Source: Helopsaltes ochotensis (lineage: Eukaryota; Chordata; Aves; Passeriformes; Locustellidae). Taken from it: a stretch of DNA of 64,000 bases. Every line of letters begins with the position of its first letter. The first letter of the stretch is position 1. The notes beneath the pieces were generated by a model. The model did not search any database, had not been told where the DNA came from, and was given only the letters and a program-made list of their open reading frames with translations. Below, piece by piece: positions 36,918 through 53,500 of this stretch. The translations under genes were made by a program, and so were the position numbers. The stretch is from the NCBI GenBank assembly GCA_013400155.1, contig VXBM01001090.1:124001-188000 (forward strand), written 5' to 3'.

Positions 36918-37704
36918 GTCAGATCTGTTTTGCTCCAGGCTTCAGTGCTAGAAAAAAGTGTGGAATGTTAAGGACAGAGCATTAAAATCTTGTGCTTGAC
37001 TGTTTTGGGTAGTAGCTAAGTGAACTTAGAAGTTTAGATATGTTTCAGCTTAGTTCTCTTAGATTTGGAGGTGTACAAGACATAAGCTGCTGGAGGTGCC
37101 ACCTGAGGTTTCAGAGAAAAGTCTCTTCCTCACCTGGTCAGTATGAAGATTAGTGAGCATCAAGAAAGCTAAAAGCCTTATGCCAAATTGACATGTAGGT
37201 GTTTGTTTGCTACGGTATGTTTTTGAAAAGCTTTAATGAACATTCTGAAATACTTTTTATGACCTCGTTAGGTCATTGCTTGCAGTGGCAGTCTGCTAAA
37301 TTGTCCTTCAACTTTGCACTTGTATCATTCAACCAGAACTAAGTTGCACTTTGTATTAGAATAATATGGATTTGACTGTAAAATTAATGCATGTTTTGTG
37401 TAGCAGAAAAGTTATAGACAGGGTCTTAGAAAGAGGGGTCAGTTGAAGGGAGGGTCTTGTAGAGTGTCAGAAAATCATTAACAAAGAAAGATCAAAATAA
37501 GAATAAATGACTTTTCTCATGTAGGTATTGAATAAAGGCAGTGGGCGGATATTATGAGAAGATAAAAACAATATTTTCTATTTCCAGTTTTTACGTTTGG
37601 GGTTTTCTTGTGCTGAAGATCAAAGAATTAAATTTATGTGTTATAATGCTTACCTTGATTTGTTTGTTAAAATGACAGGAAACTGGAGGCCAAACCACAA
37701 GGAA

Positions 37705-38269
37705 ATCAGCAATAGTGTGGCCAGCAGGGCCAGGGCAGTGATTGTCCCCCTGTATTTGGCACTGGTGAGGCTGTCTGTATCTCAAATCCTGTGTCCAGTT
37801 CTGGTCCCCTCACTACAAGACAAACACTGGGGTGCTGGAGCGAGTCCAGAGGAGGGCAGTGGAGCTGGTGAAGGGTCTGGAGCACGAGTCCTGTGAGGAC
37901 ACGAGTCCTGTGTCAATCCTGGAGAAAAGGAGGCTCAGGGAAGACCTTACCACTCACTACAACTACCTGTAGCAAGATGGGGGTTGGTCTCTTCTCCCAA
38001 GTAATAGGTGATAGAATGAGAGGAGATGGCTTTAAATCTTGTCAGGGAAAGTTTAGATAGGAAAATTTCTTCACTGAAAGAGTTTTCTAATACTGAAAAA
38101 GGGTGCCTTAGGGCAGTGGTGAGATCACTATCCCTGGAAGTGTTTAAAGAAGTGTGGAGTTGGCACTTGAGGACATGGTGTAGTGGTGGAGATAACAGTA
38201 TTAGGTTAAAGGTTGAACTTGATGATTTTTGAGGTTTTCTCCAACTTTAATAATTCTGTGATTCTATGA
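37705..38269 (+). repeat. CR1 LINE 3' portion, sense, 565 bp
   Basis: The longest sense CR1 copy in the window. It starts near AGCAATAGTGTGGCCAGCAG and passes through ORF2-derived sequence: CCCCCTGTATTTGGCACTGG, AGTCCAGAGGAGGGCAGTGG and AGGAGATGGCTTTAAATC. It ends with CTTGATGATTTTTGAGG, CTCCAACTTTAATAATTC and the tail ATTCTATGA. Frames are broken. A 13-base segment (CACGAGTCCTGTG) is duplicated in it at 37883-37895 and 37900-37912. Confidence 0.92.
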
Positions 38270-41200
38270 AAAAAGTGTTATGTCAAGGATTAGGTTTTTA
38301 AAGATGTAGTAGCCATCCACGAATTAGTGGTCTTTATATTGGGTTATTAACATTACATGTTGAGAGATAAAAGTTTTTGATACAATAACCCCTGCATACT
38401 TCTGAAAGAACTTATATTTGGAAGAAAATCCTGTCAGAGTCACTGTTTTCCTGTGTTGGCTGATCCAGCCTATCACCACCAATGCTATTACTGTAGGAAC
38501 TACCAAGGAAGGGGTTTTGTGGCCACTGATCCTGGATCAGATTTACTATCAGATTATCCCCTAATGTAGCTTCGATCAGGCAGCAAGCTATCACATTCCT
38601 TAAGTTAATAAGAGTATACAATATATCATTTGCACTAACTTAATGCCTACTGTGGGAGGAAATACCGTAACTATTTGGCATAAAGCCTTCCAATACAAAA
38701 TCAACCTGTCAAATCTAAACTGTATTTACTGTCTTGTCAAAGAATGACCTCAGAGCAGGTATTGGAACAATGACTCAACTCTGTAAATTGTGCTGTTTTA
38801 TTTATAGAGGACAATAATACAGAATCATTACCTATTAAAAATAATTTACTGATCATATACCGTTAGATTTATTTTTCATTTCTCTTGAAACCAAAGGTTT
38901 ATTTTTTTTAAAAAAAGCTTGCTTGTGGTGGGAGAGAAGTTGCAACTTTCTTTGGGAGACTTTTGTTTCATAAAATATGGCAGAGTAATAACATTAACAG
39001 TCATTGCAGACATTTTAATGCCAAATTCACCCATCCAAATGAAAGTTATTTTTCATTTAATGACATTGTTGGGACACAGAATTCAAAGAGCAAAAGCTTT
39101 CTTCCTTGTGTAAGTAGGAAAATGAAGTATGTTTTAAGTACACTTAGATAGACCCTTAATGTTTTATGAAGAACCTAGTCCATTGGACAGAATCAAATTA
39201 TTTTAGCGAGCTTCCCTTCCCTTCTTTATTAGTTCTTATGTGATACATCTTTTATAAATTCAATAGTTTGTAAGAAGGTGAATGTATTAAGCTATGCAAT
39301 TTGGTTTTTTAAGCCAAAATACTACAGCCTGCAATTTATTGGTGTTTTTTTCCATTTACTGTAAGATCCTTATATGCTTTTTATGTAAAGTTCCAAAAGA
39401 CTTTGATTGTTCAAAATAAGCACTTCATTTTGCTTTTCCCCCATAATACTCTTGTGAATGGGTTAGGAAAAGATAGGTTGCGAGTTCATTAATGAAAAAT
39501 GATAAGCAAAACAAGTAATTAATTCACTGATTTATTTCTACATTTGCAGATGTATTTCTAGATACATTACTGCTGCTGTAGTTAAAAGTATTTATTTTCA
39601 CCACTGTTGTTGAGGTAGCTCAGCTTTACTGCTGATTTCATGGTTCACTCTCCTTGGTCCTTGGGATGAGTGCATGGACGTTCATTTTCTCACTCAGCCA
39701 GCGTGTGGGATCAAAGTGGGACAAGGTGGCTGGCATAATGTAGTACCACAACTGCTATTTCTTATTATCAAAATGCTCCATTTTAGCTACTTCTGACATA
39801 AAAGCAGTCACATTTGTGCCAGTTATTTCATACCCCTTTAATAATTTTTAAAATGTGGGTTTTATTTTTATGAGAGGCCTTTGTAAAAGGCAAATAAAAC
39901 CTTCAGTTTGGTTTGTTCGTGTTCTGTTTCCATTTCTCTGTGCAAATTACCATTGAAACCATTGCTCAATTGATTTTAATGAGAAAGAGGAGAAGGCATC
40001 TCAGAGATGATGCCGTTTTTGTTTAGCGTAAATTGGTGGCTGAAGAGAGAAAAGTCAGTGTCAATACTAGGAGGAAAAATACGGAAATCTGTAAGCATGG
40101 GGTCTGTTTCACAGCAGGGGTTTTTGTGATGGAGGGAGAAGAACGCATCAATAAGAAAGAGAGCTTTTAACTGTGCTCTCAGAACTTTTCCTGTTAAACT
40201 TGTTAATGAGGAAGCTTAGAAATAACATGTCATTTGTCAAACAGACAAAGACCAATGCTAGGATAGAAGGGAATAAGCCTAATAAGTGATCAAGATGAAT
40301 TATTGTATCACATGCATGATCTATTAATAGGGGAGAAGAAAAGAAATAAATGCAACAACTTAATGACTTCTATGCTCAGTGGGAATAATCAAGCTGTCAG
40401 CTCAAAGTAGTGAGTATGTTATCAGTGTGCTGCATAGGGGATGAGATATTGGTGCTAAATTTAAAGCAAAAAGTATGAAAACTTGAATTTTAATGCCTGA
40501 TTAAGTTGGTTGTTTATCTAGCTCATTAAAATGTCATAGGTATCTTGCATTAGCTTTGTTAGAATCTAGCCTTGTGGTTGGCTGGGAAGTAGTCTAGGCT
40601 TAGAGAACCAGGCCTGAAGAAAATTGTAATAGTTGAGTTTTGCCCTGAGCCCAGGAAAATTAGGTCATTGTTTAACTATATTTATAGTTATTTACTTCGC
40701 ATAATTATTATAACTGTGAAGCTTTAAAAAAATTAATTAGGAAATCCTGATGTAAAGCAGTCTGTTCTGAAGTTTTTTCCTGTGGTGGTCATGCTGCCTT
40801 TTTAAAATTAAGGTTATGAATTGAATAAGGTATTCTAGATATTTCCGCATAAGGGTTTTGTTTGTTTGCTTCTTTTATGACATGATGATTATGCAATCCA
40901 CAATTCAACTACCATTTCTTTTCTACAGCCTCACCTTTTTAATTATGGAGAAGCAGGGTTTATTTCTAGTGCTGGGAAGCTCTAGTCTCAACCAGAACAT
41001 TGTGATATCGAGTGCTGCACAGCTGTGAAAGGATTTCAAAGGACAGGGGAGTTATGCTTGCAGTAGTCCAGGATCTCTGCAGGGAATGCAGGGCGAGAGG
41101 TGAAATGATCAAAATAACAGACTGATTCTTTGCAGCTCCATGCTGAACTAATACATGCCGCGAATTATGCTTTTTCAGCCTCCCAGTAATTAAAATAAAA

Positions 41201-41630
41201 GGATATTGGCTTGGATGAGTTTTGGCTGTATGGATAGATGGGACATATTTCTAATTGCATGCAGAAAAATCTGGCATGTCTTCTGTACAATCTTGCCAAA
41301 GTCTATGAGGACCCAGAGAAAACTAAATGAAGAACAGTGTCTAGGTTTCCAGTCAGATTGTGCTAGTCTGCACACTCAGAAAGCAGGCATTAGGAATAGC
41401 CTTGCTGGTCAGGTCAAGAACTTTGTTTTCACCACATTAAGTTTCAGCTGAAGGCAGCGTCCAAGAAACAGCTAAAATTGGAATTGAAGGCAGTTCTCAG
41501 GTGGGGGGACAAACCTGTGAGTCATCAGCACAGAGATAGATGGTGGCTGAATTTGTGTTGGCAGGTGCTGGATCTCTGAGCATGCAGGAGAGGAGGACTG
41601 GTAAAAAAGCTCAGGGGTGGAGGTGTACAA

Positions 41631-41666
41631 GGCTCCTACAGCAAGTACGGCTCCTACAGCAACTTT
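41631..41666. repeat. 18-bp imperfect tandem duplication
   Basis: GGCTCCTACAGCAAGTAC is followed directly by GGCTCCTACAGCAACTTT, two copies of an 18-base unit that differ only at the 3' end. It is a local duplication in the inferred intron. Confidence 0.88.
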
Positions 41667-43059
41667 GAAGAAAAATACTACTTGAATGTTAAATGAACAG
41701 CTAGAAACAGACTGGAGCAAAATGAATGCTTTATTTTCATTTGTAGATTCTTTAGTTTTACTTTTGATTTTCCACTGAATATAAAATAGTAAATCTAAAG
41801 CTAGAAAAAATTTAGTTCCTCAGAATTTTCTATGTTTTTTGTCTCTCTCTCTTTCAAAAAAAGAACTCAGTCCTCTTTAAAAGAGAACTGGTGTGACACA
41901 GACTGTAATGCATTGTTAAGCAAATGTAATAAATGTTGGTGCCATATTTATATGGCATTATGGCATCAGGATTTTACTGAGTTATTATTGAAAATTTGTG
42001 GTATCAAAGATGTAATGCCAACATGATATGCAAAAGTGAAATCTGTTTTTAAAAAAATCCAGATAATGTTTTTTTTATGTTCTCCTTTCTCTGTTTTCTT
42101 CCCTCTAAGCTAAGGCAAAAGCAGTTTAGTTTCGCAGCTTGCCTGAACAAGCTGTGATAGATTTTGCGTTTGTATTTCTTCAAAATATACATACAGAAAG
42201 ATGCAAAGTTCCTATAAGAGGGTAGAACTAAGTGTTCTCTTTTGAAATCTAAAGGTCATCAGATAAAAAAAGAGATTTTGCATTTTTAATTGTATTTTTT
42301 TTAAGTACCCTGATGGTTTCAGCGTGCAGGAGAGATGAACTGATTCTTAATAAACAGTTTTAAGGTAGTAGTTTATCCGGAGCTCCAGGGAGAGTTTCAC
42401 GATATTAGGTGGTGTTGACCTACCTGCAGTGTTTGCTCTAAGAAAGTGGGTTTGTGTTCTAAGGCTCTTCTCCTTGTCCCCTGAATTTTGGCTTCTGTGG
42501 AGAAGGCACATAGGATTTACCAGGAGAATCTCATCAGACCTGTTCTTATAAGTTGTCTCCTCCCCGGTAGCTATGTAAGGCTGCGTGGGGGCTTGAGCTG
42601 TATTTGATGACTCAGGCCAGAATATCCTCCTACCTCTTCATGGCTGTGTTGCTGCTGGTGAGCTGAGAGTGTCTCTGCAGGTTGGGGAGGCTGTGGGGTG
42701 TACCAGAGCCCTCTGGGAGCTTAGATGCCCTTGGTGAAGACAGGGATAATTTGGCTGGACATAGCAATGTCAGCTTTCCCAGAGCACTGGCTTAATGAGA
42801 AGTCTTGTTTTTTACTTTATTTTGTAAAAATATGCATCAACTGCTACAGTTTAGGAGAGCTGAAAACTGCAGCACAGGACCCAAGGTCAGATTAGAGAAT
42901 GCTGGTAGGCAGTTCTCGTGTGATTGTTGCAGAGGTCATGATAAAAGCTGTTACTAAAATGCAGGAAAAGAGAATGAAGTACATGAGTACTAAAACATTC
43001 TAGAGATGTTGCCCTTAGTAAAACATTTGTTCGTTCGTTTGTTTTTTAGTTCGAGCAGT

Positions 43060-43095
43060 ATGTTTTTGACAGCAGAGAACTGGAAGACTGGTTGA
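43060..43095 (+). CDS. Upstream ORF 1 in FAM135A 5'UTR (11 codons)
   Basis: The frame begins ATG TTT TTG and encodes MFLTAENWKTG before TGA, all within the 80-nt UTR exon. The start context is moderate (A at -3, T at +4). If translated it would be a short regulatory uORF lying before uORF 2; its stop is 13 bases upstream of the next ATG, allowing reinitiation. Translation is inferred only. Confidence 0.4.
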   Translation: MFLTAENWKTG

Positions 43096-43108
43096 TTGAC
43101 GTACTAAA

Positions 43109-43129
43109 ATGGAGTATTTACCAGTGCAG
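43109..43129 (+). CDS. Upstream ORF 2 in FAM135A 5'UTR; stop formed at the splice junction
   Basis: The frame encodes MEYLPVQ. Its seventh codon (CAG) is the last codon of the exon, and the first three bases of the next exon (46748-46750, TAA) give the stop. The start context is strong (A at -3, G at +4), better than the main ATG, which has A at -3 but A at +4. In spliced mRNA the stop would lie 41 nt before the main ATG, so initiation here should lower or condition main-frame translation. The function is inferred. Confidence 0.45.
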
Positions 43130-46869
<3,740 letters not shown>

Positions 46870-48185
46870 TAGGTAGCACGTTCTTTCAAACTTTACTCCA
46901 TTGGATGGCTAATGTTGGAAAGACCTTAATGGGTACTCTGTCATGTAGTGTTGCTTCACGTGTTAATGAATATTTTTGTAGTGATTTGAATTTTTTTTAT
47001 TCTGTATTGGAAAGTCATATTCTTTCTAGGATTTAAAATTAAATATTAAAATAATTTTTCTTAAAACCCAAGTTGTAATACAGTATTTTTTGTCTAATTA
47101 GAGATGAGGGAAAACCTGTAGATATGGAGAGTATGTTATATTCTTACCCAGGCCTTTACCGTTGCATGTCTTGATTTCTGTAATCCCTTTTGTTTGAAAT
47201 ATGATAGGTGTTTCTCTTCAATATTTTAAAAATGGTCTTGCCCCAATTAACTTCTCATTTATCAGTTTGGCAGTGGGAATTTCACCAGCCTCTCTCCTCT
47301 CGCAGTGCTGTGCCTCCAGTTACAGAGGACTCCATCCTCCTCTTTAGACTCTCCTGACCTCCTCTCACTCCACCTTATCTCTATAGAAGTCTTTTTCACG
47401 TTCCTTTCATTTGATATTATATGATTGTCCTAGATTACTTTCTAAGGTCCTTGTTTCCCGTGGCTATGCAGGAAATAATCCATTGTAGCTTATTTTGGAG
47501 CTATTAAGGATTATTGGTTCTTTGGTGGTGTGATACATTAGCCTTTTGTTCACCCTCAAGTAGACTACAGTAAAAATGCATGTTAGAGTTTAGGCTGTGT
47601 TAGTGTTGGCAGAGATGGAACAAGGTATTTCAGTGTTGATTTATGATAGCTGCTTTTTCCAAAACATTGTTGAGTAACTTTCCTCAGAAACATTTTAGTG
47701 ATAAGAAAATACATTTGTGTTTTTAACCTTGTCTTAGTTCAAGGCAGGTGTGTTGTGTGTGAGAGAGTATTGTTTTCAGTACAGTTAGGGGTTTTTTTTG
47801 ACAGAAGTGATGACCCATTATGTTTGCTACTATATGCAGTCAAAGTATATACAACAAACTGTCCCCTTTTTAAGGAAAAATTGTAATTTCACTCTTCGTT
47901 GGAAGAAAAGGATTAAGGAGGGCTTAAGAGGTCTGGGAAAACACTGAGAATATTCTAATTACTTCAACAAAAAAGCACAGTGTTTTGAACTTTAGCCTTT
48001 TTTAATCTCTGAAATCAGTGGGGAAGAAGAGAGTAGAACATGGCAGCCCACTTACTCTAATAGAAAACCTGAAGAGAAGAAAGTGTTTTGGTTGTCTTAT
48101 CCTTACAATTCAAATTGTTCCTCAGAAAGGTAGTTGAGAAGCAAAGCACAGCAGTATAATTACCGGTGCTTTACCTGGCATATTT

Positions 48186-48218
48186 CTTTTTAGCTTACTC
48201 CTGCAGTAAGCTAAAAAG
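48186..48218. repeat. 14-bp perfect hairpin with 5-nt loop
   Basis: The left arm CTTTTTAGCTTACT (48186-48199) pairs exactly with AGTAAGCTAAAAAG (48205-48218), with loop CCTGC. It lies in the inferred large intron of FAM135A. The stem is too short for a typical microRNA precursor. Confidence 0.93.
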
Positions 48219-50261
48219 CAGTAAATTCACAGGGCAAGTTCAGAGAGGTGGAATGCTGACATAATGAGAAAAGTGACATGAGGAGATAGGACTTCTCTGG
48301 TTTCAAGCTGAATCTTTAACTCTGGGCACGTTCCTGTAGAAATTAATGTCAGGAAAAAGAGAGGACTTCCAGGATAATTTGACGAACTGAGAAATGTGAC
48401 TATTGCAATAAATTCAATTTGGGTAGGTTCCAGTATTTTTCTACGAAATTGTCTTTGTGTTTATTTGAGACAGGATGTAATGCTTCTGTTGCTGGAGAAG
48501 CTCTTGGATAATGGATTGAATGAGCAGAAAAGAAAACCTTAATTTGTTAGCCTCCTATTTTTTAGCTACCACTGTATTTAGCATGGTTTGTCTCACCAAA
48601 ATCAAGTACAGAATTGATTGTATTGTGTGCATTCAAGCCTTCCCAGCGTGTCATGCTTGTCTCATGGAGTTAGAAACATCATGACCTTCTGAACTGTGTA
48701 GAATAAGATGTCACCTGTTGCAAGTAATCACATCAGGTTCCTTCTTAAAACTTAGTAGATTTTTATCCGAAGTATTTGTTTGCAGAGTGAGTCCAGATTG
48801 TTGCTCATTTGATTACTGGAGGTGTCATCATTCCCAGCCTAAATTTCCTTCTGGTCAGTTTCAGTTGTTTTTCTTTACAGCTTTGTCTTGTGTTTTGAAT
48901 CACTCTATCAGTCTGAAAGTTCACCCTTATGTATTTTAGATGTCAATCTTTTGTCCCTTTTAATAAATATGAACTGACATGACTTTGGTCATTGAAATTT
49001 GTGGAACATTCCCCACTCCCCCTTCCTTTTCAGTAGAGTCCATATACCCTAATATCCAGTCAAACCCATTTTACTTTCTTCCTGCTTTTATAACTATTTG
49101 AGGAAATCTGGCAACTCTTGCATCCAACTGTATCATATTTTCTTGGATCTGTATCTGTAGTGGCACTACAGTTGCCAGAAGCACTTATGACCGTGTTTAC
49201 ACTAACGATTTGATTTGGTATTTAAAGAATGAATTACTAAAAGCAGTGTTAATGTCCCTACATTTGTGTGGTTCCAGGGTTAATTCAGACTAGATTTTAA
49301 CCCCATCTTCTGGACCAGATGTTTTGTATCATGAGTGTAATTTGAAGTTTTTTGTATCAGTAGTTGGTTTAGACCTTTTTGTGCCCACAGGGTTGAAGTG
49401 CGTTTTGTGACAGGTAGATCAGAGTAGTTCAGCTTCCTTAGGAGACATCCAGTCTATGACTGGAAAGCTCTCAGTGAACTGAACGAGCATGCAGCAAACA
49501 GGAGTCATTGAGGAAAGTGCCTCAAAACCACTCTGTTGATCTAAACAGGTCTAAATAGTGCAGACTGAGCCAAAATTTCTTATAGTATTTTACCCAAGAT
49601 CATAATTATATGAAGCATTATAACTATATTACTCTCCTAAGTGACCCTCTGAAACAGACTGTTTTCTTTACTTTTAGATAACTGTTACTATTCCAAGAAG
49701 GGGTAACAGAGAGTGCAGACACTTCATTGTAATAGAATATTTGTCTTACGTATCCAATACAGCTATTTTGTTATGTTTTCTTATAACTGTGCCATACGCT
49801 TTAAACCCAGCTTGTTACAGATGGCTCCATTGGTTTATTTTTATCTGTTATTACATTCAAATAAGGCTTCACACATTTTTTGTTTTGAGCTAATGAGATG
49901 TGATGATAGGAATTTTTTCCCAAACAGTGATTGATATGCGAGTATTGTGTGACAAAATGAATTAAATAAATGTATTTGTTTGGAACCTGTGGGAATGATA
50001 GTCTGAGACTGTGAAGTTTCAGCCTGTTTTGTCATCTTAGCTCATAAAAGTTCCAGTAAGGTGTGGGCTCTATAGTACTGATTTTTATAAAGGCAAAGGA
50101 AACATAACATAGCTTGACTGTGGAGAATAAGTTGAGTGGAAGATTGGTTGGATGATTCGGCTCAAAGAGTTGTGGTCAGTGATGCTAAGTCCAGTTAAAG
50201 CTGGTGACCAGTGGCACCTCCCATGGACTGATACTGTGTCAGTAGTCTCAGCAATCTTTGC

Positions 50262-50510
50262 ATAGAATCATGGAATGACTTGGGTTGGAAGGGGCATTAA
50301 AGATCATCCAGTACCAACCCTGCTGCCATGGGGGAGGCACCCTCCATAGACCAGGTTAGAGCTCCGTCCAACCTGGCCTTGAACACTTCCAGGGGTGGGC
50401 TGATCACAGCTTCCCTGGGCAGCCTGTGGCAGTGCCTCACCAACCTCTGACTAAAAGAATTTCTTCCTAATATCTCCTCTAACCCTACCCTCCTTCAGCT
50501 TAAAGCTGTT
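50262..50510 (-). repeat. CR1 LINE 3' end, antisense
   Basis: The plus strand begins with the reversed tail (CATAGAATCATGGAATGACT), then TGGGTTGGAAGGGGCATTAA and AGATCATCCAGTACCAACCC, TCCAACCTGGCCTTGAACAC and GACTAAAAGAATTTCTTCC. It ends near CTCCTTCAGCTTAAAGC. This is one of the better preserved CR1 ends in the window and lies opposite to the host gene's strand. Confidence 0.93.
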
Positions 50511-53500
50511 CTAAGTTCAAAGACTTTGCTGTAAGAACAGGTTGCTTACCCTCTCATTTGCATACATTTTGTGTGTGTCAGCATACATATGTGTCCTGAA
50601 CTGAGGTATAAATGTGTTCAGAATGTCTGATTCCAAACAACTGGTTACTGAAAGTGCCTCAGTACTTTGTAGTGCTCAGTTCAAGTTCCCATGTTCCACC
50701 CTGGGATGATGGATCCTTATGTCTAACTTGAGACAGTTACACCTTTTCTGTGGGCAGGCAGAAGAGTTTCCTGGTTACCCTCACTTGTTAAGAAGATGAG
50801 GTTTTCATTTCCCTGAAGCTGTGTATTGCTTTTTTACCTGCAAATGGCAAATTTAATGAGCTAAAGAGACTTAGCTAGTAGCTTGTAGTTTAGCATAGTG
50901 CACACATTGCTGCAAGATCTGCTTTGAAAAAAGCTTTCATCTACGTTTCCCCCATCTCTGTGCATTCTTGTAATCCCAGTGTTAATTTCTTACTTTGTCA
51001 CTAACCTTTTGTTACTTTGTCAATAGTAGGCATGCACACATAACTGGCCAAAGCTGGATTTAGAATTTAATAGTAATGTCTCCATGGGGCTTGCCTTTTT
51101 TTTTTATGGTACCATTTTGATTTGTAAGGTACAATACCTGCAGTTTCATTATGAGTTTCAGAAAAAGAACTTCCTCATGGTTGTTTTTTTTTTGTGGGGT
51201 AAATTTTTTTACTAAACTATGAGGAGAGGAAGTAAAATAAAGTATTAACAGTAGCTCTTTATTGCATTTTTATTGCTCAGTGTGTCTTAGTTTTCTATTA
51301 TTTTACTTTTTTTTAGGGTTAAAAATTTTTTATAAAACCTCATGAAGAATTTACATTAATAATGTGCATCTACCACACTTCTTTAAAGTCTTTTTTTTGC
51401 TTTTAACTGTTGGGTAATAGATGGAAGAATAATACTAAATACCTTCCACAGGAGAAACTTTGGCAGATTCTGAACTAAAACATATTTTTGGAGATGTATC
51501 ATATCTGAAAGGCTATTGGTAAGATTGCAGCATAAGTTGCTTGTGAACCTAAATCCTATTAAAAATCAAAGGAATTCAAGCTTCAGAGACTACTGAAAAT
51601 ATAGCCTTATGATATTCCTCTGTTCCATAGATTTTTGTTTTTCTGTGTGTAGATACTTACTGATGTGTCTGAGCAGCATTGACATTTTATGCTTCCATGC
51701 ATAAATTGTGTAATGTAGCTTAAAAGAAAGTAACACTGAATCAGAGTATGAAATTTAATGATTCTTACTATGATTACTCAGTAATGTCACGAGAAATAAT
51801 GCTATATATGAAAAGTTGTATTGTTTTCTGGATCCAGTGAGTTGCCTACATTAATTTAAAATTTTTTAAATGGGAATTAAAATTCAAAATGTACGCTTCC
51901 AGCAGGACCACTTTTCTTCCTCCTGGCTGTATCAGAAATGAGAAGGTTTTGTCCTTAAATGAAGAAGTAGCCCTTGGTAATGGTTTGTGTTGCTAGCATA
52001 TGATCGAATAACAAACTCTTGATGGACAAGGAACATTCAGGTTCACCTGTTTGGTTTTCTTTCTAATTCATACAGCTCAGATATACTTTTACTTTCAAGC
52101 TACATTTCAGTATGACATATTTTTCTGGAAATAAGTGTTGTGAATTGCCTTCTGACAGGATTGCTTATCTTTTGAAGTATTGTACTGTGATCTTTACTTA
52201 ATGTAATGCATCTTTACAAAGAGAGAAGAAAGCTGTCAAATTTGTCTAACAGTTGTAAGACGAGCTCTGTTCTTCAGCTTATGGTTTTACAATAATACAA
52301 ATAGCAATTATACAGGTTTTAAGATTTGGAGAGCTAGGCTGTAAACTCAAGGGAAAAGTCTGTCTAGGAAACATTAGGCAAATATTTTTGATCTTGGGGG
52401 TTTTGTGTTATTGTTTTATTGTTTTGGGGTTTTTTTTTAAAGTGGATCAGTTTCTAATTCTAGTTCATTAGTGGATGCACACACACACAGGTTCTGCCTG
52501 CTCTGAGGCTAGAAAAGGTAGGACTGGGAAGGAGCAGTGGGAAAGTCTTATTTTAAATTGCCAGTGCTACAGAAGTTGAAACTTAGTATCATCAGTTATC
52601 CTATTGACCCCTGTGATGCAGGATGTCTGAGACACCAGTGACATGATCTGGTCCCAAAGAGCAGTTACAATTTAAAAGACAGAATCTTGTCTTGTAGGAT
52701 ATGAAGTCTTGTATTTGTTGAAAAGAGGGGTTAGAAGAGTAAGTGGAAAACTGAGCACTGTTTCCTTTGAGTTAGCTGAGAAATGAAGGTTTTTTTGAAG
52801 CACACCAGGTGGAACTGAAGACATGGGGAGGTATTTTAAGCTTCTTTCCCCATGGCCAATGTGAGTCAGAATATGGGAAAGGGCGAACAAGGGGAGTGGG
52901 GTAAAATAAGGTTAAAAAAATACTTAAGAGGCCTTCTAGACTGGGCCATCATGTTCATGCTTACGCATACATAACTTCCTTTGTTGATTGGCAAAGTTTT
53001 AAAATTGCTTTAAAATTTTGTCTCATATTTTCTCCAAAATATGTTGAATACCTTAGATTAAGTGATCAAGACCTCTGCTGCTAATCATTTTCTATATTCA
53101 TGTATTTTTACTGCAGGAAGTAGCATCCAAGCTATTGGAGGTGATCAGACTGGGGAGAAGAAAAAGAGGCGTATTTTTCACTTAGGAATTTATTTTTTTT
53201 TTTATTTTTCAAATGTTTCTTTGATGTGGATGGTTATGCCTGATCACGTGGGTTTTTTTGGTGGGGGAAGAGGATAAGAGAGTATACTTAGCATGGCCCA
53301 CTGTTGATGCCATGACCCTAAATCTGATGTGAAATAGCGTTCTCATCTATGCATTTGTAGTTGGCCTGAGCACGTATCTGCCAAAAGGTGTGATACGCAT
53401 GATGATCTCCTGCTTTGTTTGCTCCAGCAGTCAGATCAGTAAGATGGGCTTGCTTTTGACAGCAGTGTAGTCAGAGAGTGGGTTAAGCTGGCAGGAACAC

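Larger units (their letters stand above)
29311..43049 (+). other. FAM135A: Inferred first intron of FAM135A
   Basis: The stretch between the CpG island and the first recognisable internal exon. It is AT-rich with short chance frames only and contains CR1 insertions at 32112-32209 and 37705-38269 plus a GT-rich low-complexity tract at 36755-36917. Calling it an intron rests on the assumption that transcription starts in the CpG island. Alternative 5' exons may exist here; one weak candidate, 35420-35533, is discussed as a finding. Confidence 0.6.
43050..43129 (+). other. FAM135A: 5'UTR exon of FAM135A (80 nt)
   Basis: An 80-base segment bounded by a strong acceptor (pyrimidine-rich GTTCGTTTGTTTTTTAG, AG at 43048-43049) and a strong donor (TGCAG|GTAAGA, GT at 43130-43131). 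It lies 3.6 kb upstream of the start-codon exon on the same strand. In the frame of the main start codon it has a TAA at 43105-43107 and no ATG after it, so it is non-coding with respect to the main protein. It carries two upstream ATGs (43060 and 43109). A different frame is open through the entire exon, beginning FEQYVFDSRELEDWLIDVLK, and ends in a stop shortly after the junction. The exon call rests on splice sites and position, not on a transcript, so it could be alternative or absent in some isoforms. Confidence 0.65.
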
